From Strongylocentrotus droebachiensis (taxonomy: Eukaryota; Echinodermata; Echinoidea; Camarodonta; Strongylocentrotidae), in assembly GCA_035222895.1 (NCBI GenBank), contig JAVYIG010000038.1:186001-250000 (forward strand): 64,000 nt of DNA, given 5' to 3'. Positions 49,261-60,097 of the stretch are shown in pieces. Position 1 is the first letter of the stretch. Every line of letters begins with the position of its first letter. Below the pieces are notes generated by a model. It was not told the DNA's origin, made no database searches, and saw only the letters and a program-made list of their open reading frames with translations. A program made the translations under genes and the position numbers.

Positions 49261-52177
49261 GTATGTTGATGATATTTTTCTTCTTCTAAACCTAACATTT
49301 GTAACCACATTTGTGAGGCTGTGTTCATGATTGATTTGCCTCCTTCAAAGTTCAACTTTCAAGGTTCTATTGAAATCATGAAGTTTCATGAAGTTGAAAT
49401 GGCTCTCATTTACAATTTGTTGTGTTTGTAACAGGGAATCTTATTCCCAGTACCTGACATCTCTTTTTTTTTTCAAATAAAGACCATTCATTAATCCATT
49501 CATTATAAATGTTATTTTTTATCAGCAAGCTTGTTTGTAATTATTTTAATTAAAAAAGTTGTCCATGTTGACTGAGTTTCGTCAGCTGTCTTTGTTGACA
49601 AACATGTGTCTTTATATTATAAATATCGTAGTTGTTGTTGTAGACCTATAGGCTATAGTCTAGTACTAGTAGTCTAGTTGTTTTTATAGAGCTAGAAGTC
49701 TAAATTGGACATGTTTTCAAAGATGATATCTGATTCTGAGTGTTACAAAAGAAAAAGAGACCCATTCTTTGGAAGAGTCTGTCTATTCTGTTAACTTATT
49801 TGTGTCTAGAGAAGGTGTAGTTTGTAGCATAAATCTGATTTTCGTCATGATTCTAAGAACAATCGTAGATTAAAAAAGGTTAGCAAGTTATTAAATCCCT
49901 TTTCATGATCCATCTGTACTTTACAGCCTAGATTTGACAAATCGAGTCTTTGGAAACTACGATGAGAAGAACACACGCACCATGTACAATGGTTCCCACT
50001 ATGCTAGAACCTTCAAGGGAGAGAAGCACCCTTCCCAGCCCAAACCCAGGCTAACTTCTGCCACCAGGCACAACAATCCCCATCCTGAAGGTGTCGGCTT
50101 TCTCATGCAGGACGTTGCGACCCTCCATGACCCCATCTGCGATGTGAAGACCAAGGTCAACCCCAATGATGCTCACTGGTGGCCTTCAAGAGAGAACCCC
50201 AACACCAACAAGAACCCAGTCTATACCAAGGACACGATCAACAGGAGTGACTTTAAGACGTATAAGGATAGACCAAAGGGACAGACCAGACATGGCAGTA
50301 ACCCTCACACCATACCTGCTCAAGGGCCAGGTAAGTCATCAGCATTTGTTCAATCCACTGGTAGATTCACATACGTACACCATGTGAGAGGGGAACACCT
50401 GACCTGTGCCCTTCCCCTCCTCCCCTAATCCAAACTGGCATTTCTTATTGACACTAAAAAATTTGCATCTCCATTAATTTTGTTGCACCATGCCCCCCCG
50501 CCCCCCCTCCCCTCCCCTCCCCTCCCCTCCCCATCCTACATGTACATGTACATACAAAATCCTAGACCTGTCCCAGGTACTTGTACTGGTAATTCATTAT
50601 TTTCAATGTTTACTTAAATCATTTTATTCCCTTTAGTATTTAGCAAATTTCTATTCAATTAAAGATACTATGTCCCTTTTGCAGCTAAAATCAAATTCTG
50701 TAGAACTTTACAGGAATTATGAATTTGTCATGTATGTCCTATTTGAGTGACTGACTGACATCTTTTTTCTTCGGTAATATAGCATATACATGAACATAAA
50801 ATGAGCTGTAACAGGTACATAAATATTTGTCTACATCAATAACCCACTACTTGTAATGACCAAAACTAAACTGATTGATCTTTGTGAAGCACAAAACGTA
50901 CAACGATTCGGTACAATGGTCTGAAAATCAGACTTTTACTTAGGTGATTGCAATCACTTATGTCGGTTTGACAGCTAATGGTCGTTATTTTCTCACAAAA
51001 AGCCTTTTTTTTTTAGGGAGGTTCTAAATAAGTATAGTCTTTCAAATGCCGTTGGGTTTTAACCTTTTCATTTTTTTCAAATGGGACATAGACCTAGTAC
51101 CTTTAATCTACATGATAGAAAACAAAATGTATTGCATTTTCTCCCTAATTCAATATTGCATACAAAAAATTCATACATGTTTGTCATTGGTAGTTTTGTT
51201 GATGATAAATAAATTTAATCAAACCAAATTGTTTTCTTTTTCAGTTCCAGTTACTCAATTAGCGAACCCAACCGGGCCCAGACTTCTGATGGAGCGCATC
51301 TCTTATCAGCATGGCTATGATAGCCGTAAAGACAACAATCTTCAACAGAGGGGCAAGGTATGTCTAAGCGGATAATCTGATAACAATTAAAGATTGTGAC
51401 AGACTGGCTATGTACATTTGTAGGTCTATAACATTGTAGTATGTTTGGTGTTTGTTCAAAGAATGAGAATTTAAAAGCTTCTATGTAAACAAGACATATT
51501 ATCTATTGAGATCCATGCAGAAAGGTTTCAACTCTTTGTAAAAGATAATTAATGGGTCTATACGCTTAAGGCTCTAAGCAGAAGATGTAGTCTGTATCTA
51601 ATTAATGTATTGATTGATCGATTGATTGATTGAATGGAGTAAATAATTATCAAGTGTCATTAAATTAAATTTGAAATTGATAATATGAGGAATGTTAAAT
51701 CCTTAAAACTATTTTACGATGAGTGAATCAAGTTTTATTTCTATATGTTTAAAAGTAGAATCTGTGCATATATCTTTTATTGATTTGATTTATCGATATC
51801 GTTTCATGTAGTTGTTAGAATGCAAATTTAATTCTGTTATTCATTTCTCTTCTATATAGCTCCATGGAAACTTTGTATGGGATGCATTTCACCCGACCAC
51901 ACAACCGGATTTGAAAGATTCCCCTACAAGACCGAGACCTGATCGTCCAGGGCGGGGCAGCAAGGGTATGCACAACATCATGATGCACGACCTCACGTCG
52001 GAGCCCAACCGGGCCGTCAGGGATGCGCGATTTCCCGGTCATCATCGACCGCTGCAGCCGATTGCTGGAAAGATCGGAGGACAACAAGAGGACAGGATTT
52101 TCGCGACAGACATACCAAGTGCCGGGCTCAGACATGATACGATGCCAACACTCCCTCCCATAGGCACAAATATGTAG
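49199..52177 (+). CDS. C2orf73-like: C2orf73-like predicted ciliary microtubule-associated protein, four exons, 298 aa
   Basis: Joined exons are 49199-49260, 49927-50330, 51245-51357 and 51860-52177, totalling 897 nt including the TAG. All introns have GT..AG ends and the frame stays open. The ATG is the first after an in-frame TAA at 49142. The protein is rich in Asn, Pro, His, Arg and Lys, with no signal peptide, membrane segment or coiled coil. Recognisable family landmarks are ARTF (47-50), HWWP (104-107), NRSDF (126-130), and ISYQHGYDSRKD (174-185) leading into RGKLHGNFV (191-199). From memory, human C2orf73 has HQYDARK followed by GKRHGAFV and DWW followed by QRSDF in the same order and is of similar length (about 290 aa). 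I believe the human gene has been renamed CIMIP6, a ciliary microtubule inner protein, but cannot verify this. The inferred role is structural, on or inside axonemal microtubules. The gene stands alone with no coding neighbour in the window. Family confidence is good; function is inference. Confidence 0.88.
49927..50330 (+). CDS. C2orf73-like: Exon 2 (residues 21-155 and one base of codon 156)
   Basis: The acceptor is TTTACAG (ending 49926) and the donor is CCAG|GTAAGT at 50330/50331. The exon carries the ARTF, TRHNNPHP, HWWP and NRSDFKTY segments. Its GC-rich, evenly used codons contrast with the AT-rich introns on both sides. The open frame runs on past the donor to 50428, but those read-through codons cover the GTAAGT and look intronic. 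The NNPHP-type segment resembles short conserved peptides of other microtubule inner proteins. Confidence 0.9.
50493..50532. repeat. C-rich (CCCCT)n tract in intron 2
   Basis: A C run followed by six or more CCCCT-type pentamers, inside the intron between 50331 and 51244. Confidence 0.85.
51245..51357 (+). CDS. C2orf73-like: Exon 3 (rest of codon 156 to residue 193)
   Basis: A pyrimidine-rich tract and TTTTTCAG (ending 51244) precede it, and the donor AAG|GTATGT starts at 51358. It encodes the most diagnostic stretch, ISYQHGYDSRKDNN...QQRGK. The 113-nt length changes phase from 1 to 0, which fits exon 4 exactly. Confidence 0.9.
51860..52177 (+). CDS. C2orf73-like: Exon 4, C-terminal part and stop (residues 194-298)
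   Basis: The acceptor is CTATATAG (ending 51859). The exon opens LHGNFVWDAFHPTT, continuing the conserved block of exon 3, then becomes Pro/Arg/Asp-rich, and ends LPPIGTNM before TAG at 52175-52177. The C-terminal 90 residues show no family motif I recognise. Confidence 0.88.
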   Translation, partial: LHGNFVWDAFHPTTQPDLKDSPTRPRPDRPGRGSKGMHNIMMHDLTSEPNRAVRDARFPGHHRPLQPIAGKIGGQQEDRIFATDIPSAGLRHDTMPTLPPIGTNM

Positions 52178-54082
52178 GACATGGTTTTTATTGCTTTGTG
52201 ATGACTGTCTAATGAAGTTTAATGCTTTACAAAGGGTGCTTCAATCTGTGGACGTGATTCAGATCAGACTTCCAATTCTTTAAAGAGAAGGTCGAGTTCT
52301 GGGAAGAGGTGAACAATAATTTGTGAGCATTATCATTGTTATTATTCAAGTGTGGAAGAACATCAGATAAAAAATGTTCCCTGAAAAGCATTGCTCTTCA
52401 AATTCCTTAATATTCTAAATATGGCATGTAACAGCATGAAAGTCGGGACAGATTTTTATGCCACATTTTAGTGGAGTCGCATATATACATGTACTTTTCT
52501 GTGTACAGTGCTTGTAACTATACCAAGACTGGGCCCAATTTCTTATCATTTTGATGATTCCAGAACCTTGCAGCACACACCAATACTTATGCTAGATGAT
52601 CAACCTTTTTTTGATCGATTCCACACCGTTTCTTTCAAAATGCGATTGCATGACCAGAACTCAACTTTATCTATAAGTATTATTTCATTGGCTGTATGCC
52701 CTTTGTCTTTATTATCACGAGTTCGGACTGCCACAGTGAGTTTTTCTCACACCCACAGCATATACATGTTTGTAACTTTGTATCATGTGTCAGAACAGTT
52801 TGGCAGTTGAGGTTTCAGCTCACAGTGAATAAGATCTAATCAAAATCTAATTGATGTTTAATGAACCAACTTGGAATAAACAAAATAATTGCTAATGGTG
52901 AGCTAAATATGTTTATATCAAAAAAGTTGAATCACTAAATTGTTAATTATGTAAATAAGTCTTGCATTTGTCATCTTTCGAGCAATGGCTCGACAAGAAA
53001 CTTTCTGCCATGACATTTGAAATGAGACGGAAGCATTTATATTCTACTGATCTGAAATAGCACCTGTTATATTGCTTCTATGATGAAGTACAACAGGGAC
53101 TTGTATGTCTAGAATATTCCCAGTAACCATTCATAGTCGCATATGTAGAATTATATGAGGCTGATAACATTTGAACAGAGTAAACTTTTTGATATGGTTT
53201 TTATTTAAATGTCAATAATGATGCTGGCATGTAGCCTTGGCATTCCCAACTGTCGCATTGTTTTTTAAAGCAGGACTTCAAAAATTCAACTACATTATTA
53301 TAAGATGGAGACGAGTTGCACAAAAGTGTGAAGTTATATATTTTTGAGAATAAGCTCAATTCTAGAGGTGTTGAGAAATATGTTGCATCTTGTGATTAAG
53401 CTCTTTAATGGTACTTTCTTTTTACTCTGATATGTTATCTTGCCAAAGTTCATGTATATTGGACATATTTTACAATTTAAGATTTTGTGTTAAGTGATAT
53501 GATTATTGACATTTCTATTTTACTCACTGACAGGCACACGGAGCACACCCCATGCCAAAACTAATATTGGTATATCTTACATGATAATGCCTATTTAGTA
53601 GAAGAAAAAAGTGCTCCCTTATTGTGTTCCTCTGGGCAAAATTTGAAATGTTTTATTGTTGCAAAGGTGGCATACTTTTCACACTCCTTTTTTTCAAGTG
53701 AGGAATACGAAAAAAGTATGTTAAATTTGAGGGAATGGAAGAGGAATTAATTGTCTACTTTTGACTTCTTTCTTTCTTGCCAGTTGTGTACATTCATTTA
53801 ATGTTAGAAGATGACATGTTTAAGATTTGATAAGCATTATTTTGTATCAATATATATATATACATGTATATATTCCGTCCATTGGTTGAAGGTGCAGAGT
53901 TGTGCTCTTATTTTGGAGATGGGAAGTTTAACAATCCTTAGTCTTCTTAGTGTACCGGCTACTGTACGGTTGAAACAACTTAACTATGCAAATTTAAGTG
54001 CATTCATGATAGTATTGTCTTTATAATGGAATATTTATATCGCATGTAACTTTTTACGATTTTTATTGCTGTTGAAAATAAA
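52178..54082 (+). other. Likely 3' UTR and downstream sequence of the C2orf73-like gene
   Basis: AT-rich, noncoding, with many stops in all frames. Candidate AATAAA poly(A) signals lie at 52875-52880 and 54077-54082, so the 3' end could be anywhere between about 52900 and 54100. The first part overlaps an interspersed repeat copy (52281-52640). Confidence 0.45.
52281..52640 (+). repeat. Interspersed repeat, copy 1 (in the 3' UTR)
   Basis: It aligns over about 360 bp with 56518-56878 in the same orientation. Shared words include GGTGAACAATAATTTGTGAG, CAAGTGTGGAAGAACATC, CTGTGTACAGTGCTTGT and CCACACCGTTTCTTTC, separated by small indels. A third, more diverged copy lies at 24327-24445. Three copies imply a dispersed family, probably a nonautonomous element. 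The ends are not defined. Confidence 0.75.
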
Positions 54083-54240
54083 TTTAATCATCTATATATT
54101 ACCTGTAATGTTTAGATTTTTCTCACCCCATCTTGTTTTCTGGTTTAAAAGTCGTTATATGAGGAGAAAATTATCAGATTAAGATAATCATGCTTGAAGA
54201 ACAAGGTTTTGAAATTGTTATGAATAGAATAATGAAGAAG

Positions 54241-54462
54241 ATGATGGTGACGATGATGGTGATGATGATGGTGATGATGGTGATGATGATGGTGATGATA
54301 GTGATGATGATGATGATAATGGTGATGATGATCGTGATGATGGTGATGATGATGGTGATGGTGATGATGATGGTGATGATGATGATGATGATGATGGTGA
54401 TGATGATGGTGATGATGATGGTGATGATGGTGATGATGATGGTGATGATGATGATGGTGATA
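54241..54462. repeat. (GATGATGGT)n minisatellite
   Basis: Over 200 bp of GAT and GGT triplets. Every frame is open only because the unit is a multiple of three. Confidence 0.95.
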
Positions 54463-54465
54463 AGG

Positions 54466-54712
54466 GCTGGGAAAAATACAGTTAAAAACACGTTAGTGCT
54501 TACCATCCCCCCCCCTCCCACTAAGGGAATTATCAGCCGGCGCGATTTTTCAAATTTTCGGGAGCAAAAAAAAAATTAGTGCTCCTTATCGCCCCCCCCC
54601 CCCACGCTTATTCACCGGCTGGCTGTTTCGCCGCTGTATTCTATCACGATTTGGGCCCCCTCTTTGGCCCCTCCCCTTCCGCCGGCTGGATCCGCCCCTG
54701 GAGCTATACCCC
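54466..54712 (-). mobile_element. GGATCCGCC-type dispersed element, minus orientation
   Basis: GCTTATTCACCGGCTGGCTG is the reverse complement of the CAGCCAGCCGCTGAATAAGC word at 61930 and 62033. CTGGATCCGCCCCTGGAG ends it. C runs at 54510 and 54593 correspond to the G runs of the 61817 copy. Confidence 0.55.
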
Positions 54713-54725
54713 TTTGTCATTTTGG

Positions 54726-55062
54726 TCAAAAATTGATGATTTTCCATATTTTCACAAATATGCCAAAACGCTCCTCAAAGACACTAATCGGGGTTTGACC
54801 GAGCTAATGATGTGCAGGGATGTTCTTTTAGCCCAAGTAAACAAAGGGAGAAATTGAGAAATTTTGGCAAAAAACAATTAGCTAACCCCCTTGCAATTTT
54901 GGGCAAACATTGATGATTTTTTTCACATATGCTAAAACGCCCCGAGTGGGGACTATATTTGGGGTTTTACCAAGCTGATGATGTTCCGGGATTTTTATTT
55001 TTACCAAATAAACAAAGGCGAATTTTTCATTTTTGGGGCAAAAACGATGAGCTAACCCCTAA
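54726..55062. repeat. Tandem duplication, about 180-bp period
   Basis: ATTGATGATTTT, CACA(A)ATATGC.AAAACGC, GGGGTTT.ACC.AGCT.ATGATGT, AAACAAAG and GAGCTAACCCC/TAGCTAACCCC occur in the same order in 54732-54890 and 54911-55062. Confidence 0.75.
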
Positions 55063-55204
55063 TAAGTGATTATTCAACTCTCAAAAAAAAATCATAATTT
55101 TTCATTTTGTTCTCAGTATTCGTTCATACTTTCCCCACCGACTAATTGTTTCATGAAACCCCCCCCCCCCCCCGGGACTAGAATTGTTTCACTTTCCATC
55201 GATT

Positions 55205-55745
55205 TAGTACATTATCATCTAACGTGCAAGTGCGCGTGCACGACCAGTCCGTAACTTGTTAAAATTTTAGTAATCTCGGATTAATTTACAAGCCTGTTAA
55301 TACCTCATCTGATGATGCCTCCTTGATCCTCACTCCTCAGTATATACAGCTCAAACGCTGGATAAAAGGATTTTAATCAAAGGATATAGTTTAGAGATGC
55401 ATAAAGAGTGTCACAATTGAAAGCTGCAATATTGCAAATTCAAGATTTTTGGTTTTCAATACATTGTCAACTTCTGAAACGATCGATCGAGCGCCCAATG
55501 TACGGGCCAATGTATTGCGGCAGGAAAGCTCATGCACTCTCCGGCTTGTTCAGGCCCATCGTTCCGGCGTTGCGGAGGATCAACTATCCGCTCGAAGTTG
55601 GTGGTTTTCTGAATGAGCCTTATAATATTGATAGATCTACAGTCAAGGGCATCGCGTCGTTTGGGAATGAACACAGTTTGGGATTATTGTTTGGATACAA
55701 CGTTGAATATGGTGAGATTCGTTTGATATATTTTGTTGTATCGAC
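55205..55745 (+). repeat. Duplicated block, copy C
   Basis: Shares with 58608-59100 and 60593-61115 the ordered words GTACATTATCATC, GTAACTTGTT, CGAACGCTGGAT, GAAAGC.GCA.CCAT, CAAACGATCGAG..CCAATG, GGCAGGAAAG, GGAGGATCAACTATCCGCTC, GAAGTTGGT and GAACACAGTTTGGGATTAT. The 113-codon frame in this copy is not preserved in the other two, so the block is probably noncoding. Confidence 0.75.
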
Positions 55746-55830
55746 ATAATTGTATACCCTAACGTGCAAATGTGCATAAGATTTTAAAACTGCAGTGAGC
55801 TGCATTTATGAGCTACATCATCGGCTCGGT

Positions 55831-55950
55831 GTAAAAATGTCAGAGGTAAAAATGTTAGAGGTAAAAATGTCAGAGGAAAAAATGTCAGAGGTAAAAATGT
55901 CAGAGGTAAAAATGTCGGAGGTAAAAATGTCAGAGGTATAAATGTTTAAA
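55831..55950 (+). repeat. 15-bp minisatellite GTAAAAATGTCAGAG, eight units
   Basis: Unit starts every 15 bp from 55831. Single-base variants (TTAGAG, GAAAAAATG, TCGGAG) lie inside and the last unit is degenerate. Confidence 0.9.
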
Positions 55951-56517
55951 AACAAAATCATGTGGCAAGTTTGTTATGGTTACACCCGGGTTATATATTA
56001 GGCTTATCGAAAAAGAACAGCGAGGGATATTATGCAGTCGTTATTTCACCGCTGCTTTATTTTCTACTTTCCCAGTTTAAATTTAATTACCTTTCGGCCC
56101 CAAATTGTGACTTTTTGCCCGATTATTGCCGAAGGAAGACGGGGGGGGGGGGGGCATTCTTCTTCTGGGGCACGGTGACCCGGCTGCTCTCCCCTTCCTC
56201 TTTAATATGCTTTGCTTTATCCTTCCGAACAGTGGTCAATGCCTAGGCAGAGCAGGCAGGCAATGACTACTATATTATGTAATTTCCAATAAATGCATAT
56301 TTCCGACAATTCCACTTTCTTGTGGGCTTGGTATTTTCATACTCTGAAACAAAGCAGAAAGCCATGTTATCAATGCTAACCCATCACATTCTCGAAGTGC
56401 GCGCGTTGCAATAAAATATTGTCGATTACTATTGCGGTATAAAATAGTCTGGGAGAAAATCAATAAGCAGCTTTGTTACTCCGATACAAAGCAGAAAGCC
56501 GCCCATGTTACATCAAT

Positions 56518-56878
56518 TAAAGAGAAGGTTGAGTTCTGGGGAAAGGTGAACAATAATTTGTGAGCGTTTGTTATCATTCTTATTATGCAAGTGTGGAAGA
56601 ACATCGAAAAAAAAAGTTATTCCCTGAAAATCTATTTCAAAGGACTTCATATCCCAGATAATTATGACAAGTAACAGCTTTAAAATGAGGCCCGATTTGT
56701 ATGCCATATATTTGTGTAGTCTCTTATCAATATCTTTCTGTGTACAGTGCTTGTTACTTTACCAAGATTGGGCCAAAGTTTTTATCATTTGGATGACTCC
56801 AAAACCTTGCACGGCAATACTTACATGTTTATGCTAGCTGATCAACCTTTTCTGATTGCTTCCACACCGTTTCTTTCA
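56518..56878 (+). repeat. Interspersed repeat, copy 2
   Basis: Direct-orientation relative of 52281-52640, roughly 80-85% alike by eye. It stops abruptly at 56878, where the reverse complement of the repeat at 9764-9862 begins. Confidence 0.75.
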
Positions 56879-56962
56879 TGACTACCCTTAATGGATACAT
56901 AATAATACAAATTTGGAGGAAACAATATTGGCAAAAGGGAATCAAGAAAGAGGGGTGTACAT
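56876..56962 (-). repeat. Interspersed repeat, partner of 9764-9862
   Basis: The reverse complement aligns with 9764-9862. It abuts the end of the 56518-56878 repeat copy, so one element may have inserted into the other. Confidence 0.6.
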
Positions 56963-58040
56963 TGGGTTATATTCAACGGAATAGTTAATGGAGTAAACAA
57001 CTTTCTTTTTTTGAGGGGGGGGGGGGGTAGCTTGTTGTTAAGGTTCATCGTTACTATAGGACTGTTGTGCCCTAGTTCAGAATATTTCTGTGCGAGTTCG
57101 TAAGTTTGTCAATGCATGCTCCGATTATCATTCAAATAATTGCCTCCAGGATTGTTATATTTCCGGCCCATTTGCGTTCTTCGGATTTAATAAAGATGTC
57201 GAGTGAAAGAGTTAAAGATCGAAAGAGCACAAATGTGGGAGTTATGTAAGTTACGAGGCCGATGAGTATTGCCGGAAAGCTCAACTCTGGAGGTCAAGTT
57301 CGCAAAATTAATAAAGTTCCTTTCGACATGGATGTGTATGGTGCCGGGGATTATTTTGACGCAATGCGTCGTAGTGACACGCCCTTATAAGGGGTCACAC
57401 GTGTCGGAGGGTTTAAAATGGGGATGAGCTTCTGAATCGAGACGGTCTTTTACCTTTTGGAACGGGTTTTTACTTTTCGGAGCGAGTTTTCACTTTTCGG
57501 GCGACTTCTTGGTTTTTCTCATTCTTACTCCACTTCCTTTGCCGCCATGAGGTGCTAAAGCTTTAGCAGAGTTCGGGGCGCCCAGCCTACATGTAAAAAA
57601 TTATGTAACTTTTCGTGATTCCTCGTGATTATATGTAATTATATGTACTGAATGCACTACTCACTTTAACACTTGACTTTTGTCGAGAACTTTCATTTCT
57701 TCGTTTGGACTTTGTTGTAGGCTGCCACCGGCAAAACCGGTCCGTTTCACAAACCGCATCAACCAATTCAAAATATCAAAAAATGTTAGACATTCATACA
57801 TATATATATACTAGCCTGATCACACACAACAAAAAAAAAATATATATATATTTTCCACATTGTATTATCCTCAGGACATGTACGAAATACAACACACAGC
57901 CATTTATGAAGTTTACATTATGGAAGAAAGGAATATAATAGACTAGCCCATGCAGTAGCTGTACATGTACGTCTCGACATTCTGTGTGATAAAAGTGCGG
58001 AGATATATGACGGCACTCTATTTTTTTTGCTTGTACCTGC

Positions 58041-58297
58041 TCTAACATTTTTACCTCTGACATTTTTACCTGACATTTTTACCTCTGACATTTTTATCTC
58101 TGACATTTTTTCCTCCGACATTTTTACCTCTGACATTTTCACCTCTGACATTTTTTCATCTGACATTTTTACCTCTGACATTTTTTCCTCTGACATTTTT
58201 TCCTCTGACATTTTTTTTTCCTCTGACATTTTTTCCTCTGACATTTTTTCCTCTGACATTTTTACCTCTGACATTTTTACCTCTGACATTTTTACCT
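58041..58297 (-). repeat. 15-bp minisatellite, same unit inverted, 17 units
   Basis: CTGACATTTTTACCT units, the reverse complement of the 55831 array. T-rich length variants include one unit with a nine-base T run. The 99- and 146-codon frames over it are repeat translations. Confidence 0.9.
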
Positions 58298-58319
58298 GGC
58301 ACCGTGAATTTAGCACACA

Positions 58320-59100
58320 GATGTAGTTTAGACAACGAACAAACATGTATGTTTGCACTATTTGTCAGTAAACTTTTACACATGCAGGTTTTATTTTCTT
58401 CTGTTATTTTTTAGTGTTAGACTCCCCCCTCATTTCTGAAATGTTAACATTCTAAACTTTTTAATATCACTAATCTAATTATGTCATCATTAGTTCGACA
58501 TCTGATCCAAAAGGAATAGGCCTAGACTAGAGTCTAGTAGTATGAGTTTCTTACTTATAGATTCGTCGAAAAAGAAACCCTCCCATTATACTGTCCATAA
58601 AAACCCATGTACAAATCTTCCACGTGCACGAACTGTTCTGTAACTTTGTTCATCTCGGATTAGGCCATGTAATCCTTTTGAGGGCCGCCTCCTTTTTATT
58701 CTTCTTTTTTGTTAAAATAATTTTTTATTATTATTTTTTTTTTAAGAAAAAAAAATCATAAAAAACACTGCTAAGATGATCTATTTCTGATTAAAAAAAA
58801 CCCATATACCTTGTCTTTGAAAGCTGCAGCCATGCAAATTCGAGAATGTCGATGTTTATATTGTCAACTTCTAAAACTTCAAACGATCGAGCGCCCAATG
58901 TGATGGGGCAGGAAAGACCGTGCTCTCTCCGCTTGTCCAGGCGAAGCGGAGGATCAAAATAATATCCGCTCGAAGTTGGTTGTTCCTGAATGAGCGCCTC
59001 GCTGTATCTTGATACAGTCAAGGGCATCTTTTGGGATGAACACAGTTTGGGATTATCATTTGGATTATACAACGCTAGCCATGGTGAGATTCATTAGTCA
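58320..59100 (+). repeat. Duplicated block, copy A
   Basis: Longer version of the block. It begins GATGTAGTTTAGACAACG, matching GATGGAGTTTAGACAACATG at 60098, and both continue through TTTGTCAGTAA, ACACATGCAG, CATCTGATCCAAAAGG and ATTCGTCGAAA to the common end CATGGTGAGATTCA. Confidence 0.75.
58671..58798 (+). repeat. GGGCCGCCTCCT repeat, copy 1 (inside block A)
   Basis: GGGCCGCCTCCT, poly-T/A stretch, AAAAACACTGCTAAGATGAT and CTATTTCTGATTAAAAAAAA. Matches 62823-62962. Confidence 0.65.
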
Positions 59101-59169
59101 TCTCTCTCTCTCTCCCTTAGCCCGGCCAAGTTGCGATTTAAGAGCTCCTAATTCATATAGATCTAACAA

Positions 59170-59875
59170 GCGCGTAGCCAGGATTTCATTTTAGGGGGGG
59201 GGGCGGTAGTGAGCACGCAGAGCGTGCGAATCACTTTAAGGGCGCGCGAAGCGCGCTCCCTAGGGGGGTGGGTGCAGAGAGGGGGGAGTTTCCCCCCTCC
59301 CGCGCGAAGCGCGGAAGCTTTGAAAGAAGACGATTCGTTGTACCTTTCTCGACTCGTAATCCTTGTCTGAATTCAGTCCCTCCCCCCTCTTGCGCGAAGC
59401 TTTGATGTTTCATTATATTACTAGAGAAAGGAGATGATTCGTTGTACCTTACCCGACTCTTAATCCCTGTCTGGATTCTGTTCCCCACCCCCCCCCCCCC
59501 TCTCGCGCGAAGCTTTGACGTTTCATTAAATTATTAGAGAAAGAAGGCGATTCGTTGTACCTTACCCGACTCTTAATCCCTGTCTGGATTCCCCCCCCCC
59601 CCCCCTCTCGCGCGGATCTTTGACGTTTCATTAAATTATTAGAGAAAGAAGGCGATTCGTTGTACCTTTCCCGACTCTTAATCCTTAATTTGAACTCAGT
59701 CTCCCCCCTTCCCGCGCGAAGCGCAGAAGCTTTGACGATTCGTTGTCCGTTGTACGATTCGTTGTACGTTCTCGACTCTTTTTCCCTCTTTCTTCCTACG
59801 TCCTCTTTCTTTTTTTCTTCTCTTTCTTTCCCTTTTTTTTTGGGGGGGGGGGGGGCGACCGCCCCCATCGACCTA
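59170..59875. mobile_element. GCGCGTAGCCAGG element with internal ~105-bp tandem repeats
   Basis: Begins GCGCGTAGCCAGGATTTCA, then a G run and GCGAAGCGCGCTCC. Four to five tandem units follow from about 59302 to 59760, each with CGCGCGAAGCTTTGACG, TTAGAGAAAGAAGGCGATTC, GTTGTACCTTACCCGACTC and TTAATCCCTGTCTGGATTC plus a C run. It closes with a G run and CGACCGCCCCCATCGACC near 59875. Confidence 0.7.
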
Positions 59876-60097
59876 CTATTTGTAGGTGTCAAACATTCCT
59901 ATTCTTTAACAATTGTTAATAATATTTGACCAAACTAATTTTTTTAATAGATTTGCCTCCTCTCATTTTCACAAAATGAAATTGTCAATCTTGTGGACTG
60001 GTGTTAATTGGTCTGCTATAGTCTTGCTGATTAAAATCTATGACTGAGTCTTCAAACTTTTAATAATAATATGAGCCTTGTTGATTATTGCCGATGA

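Noticed and set aside
54174..54579. Met/Val- and Ile/Thr-rich frames of 115-129 codons
   Set aside because: Pure GAT/GGT minisatellite.
55408..55749. 113-codon frame in block copy C
   Set aside because: The other two copies of the block do not preserve the frame.
57918..58383. Frames with repeated MSEEK, SDIF and GKNVR peptides
   Set aside because: The 15-bp repeat unit is a multiple of three, so all frames stay open. No flanking coding sequence or splice context.
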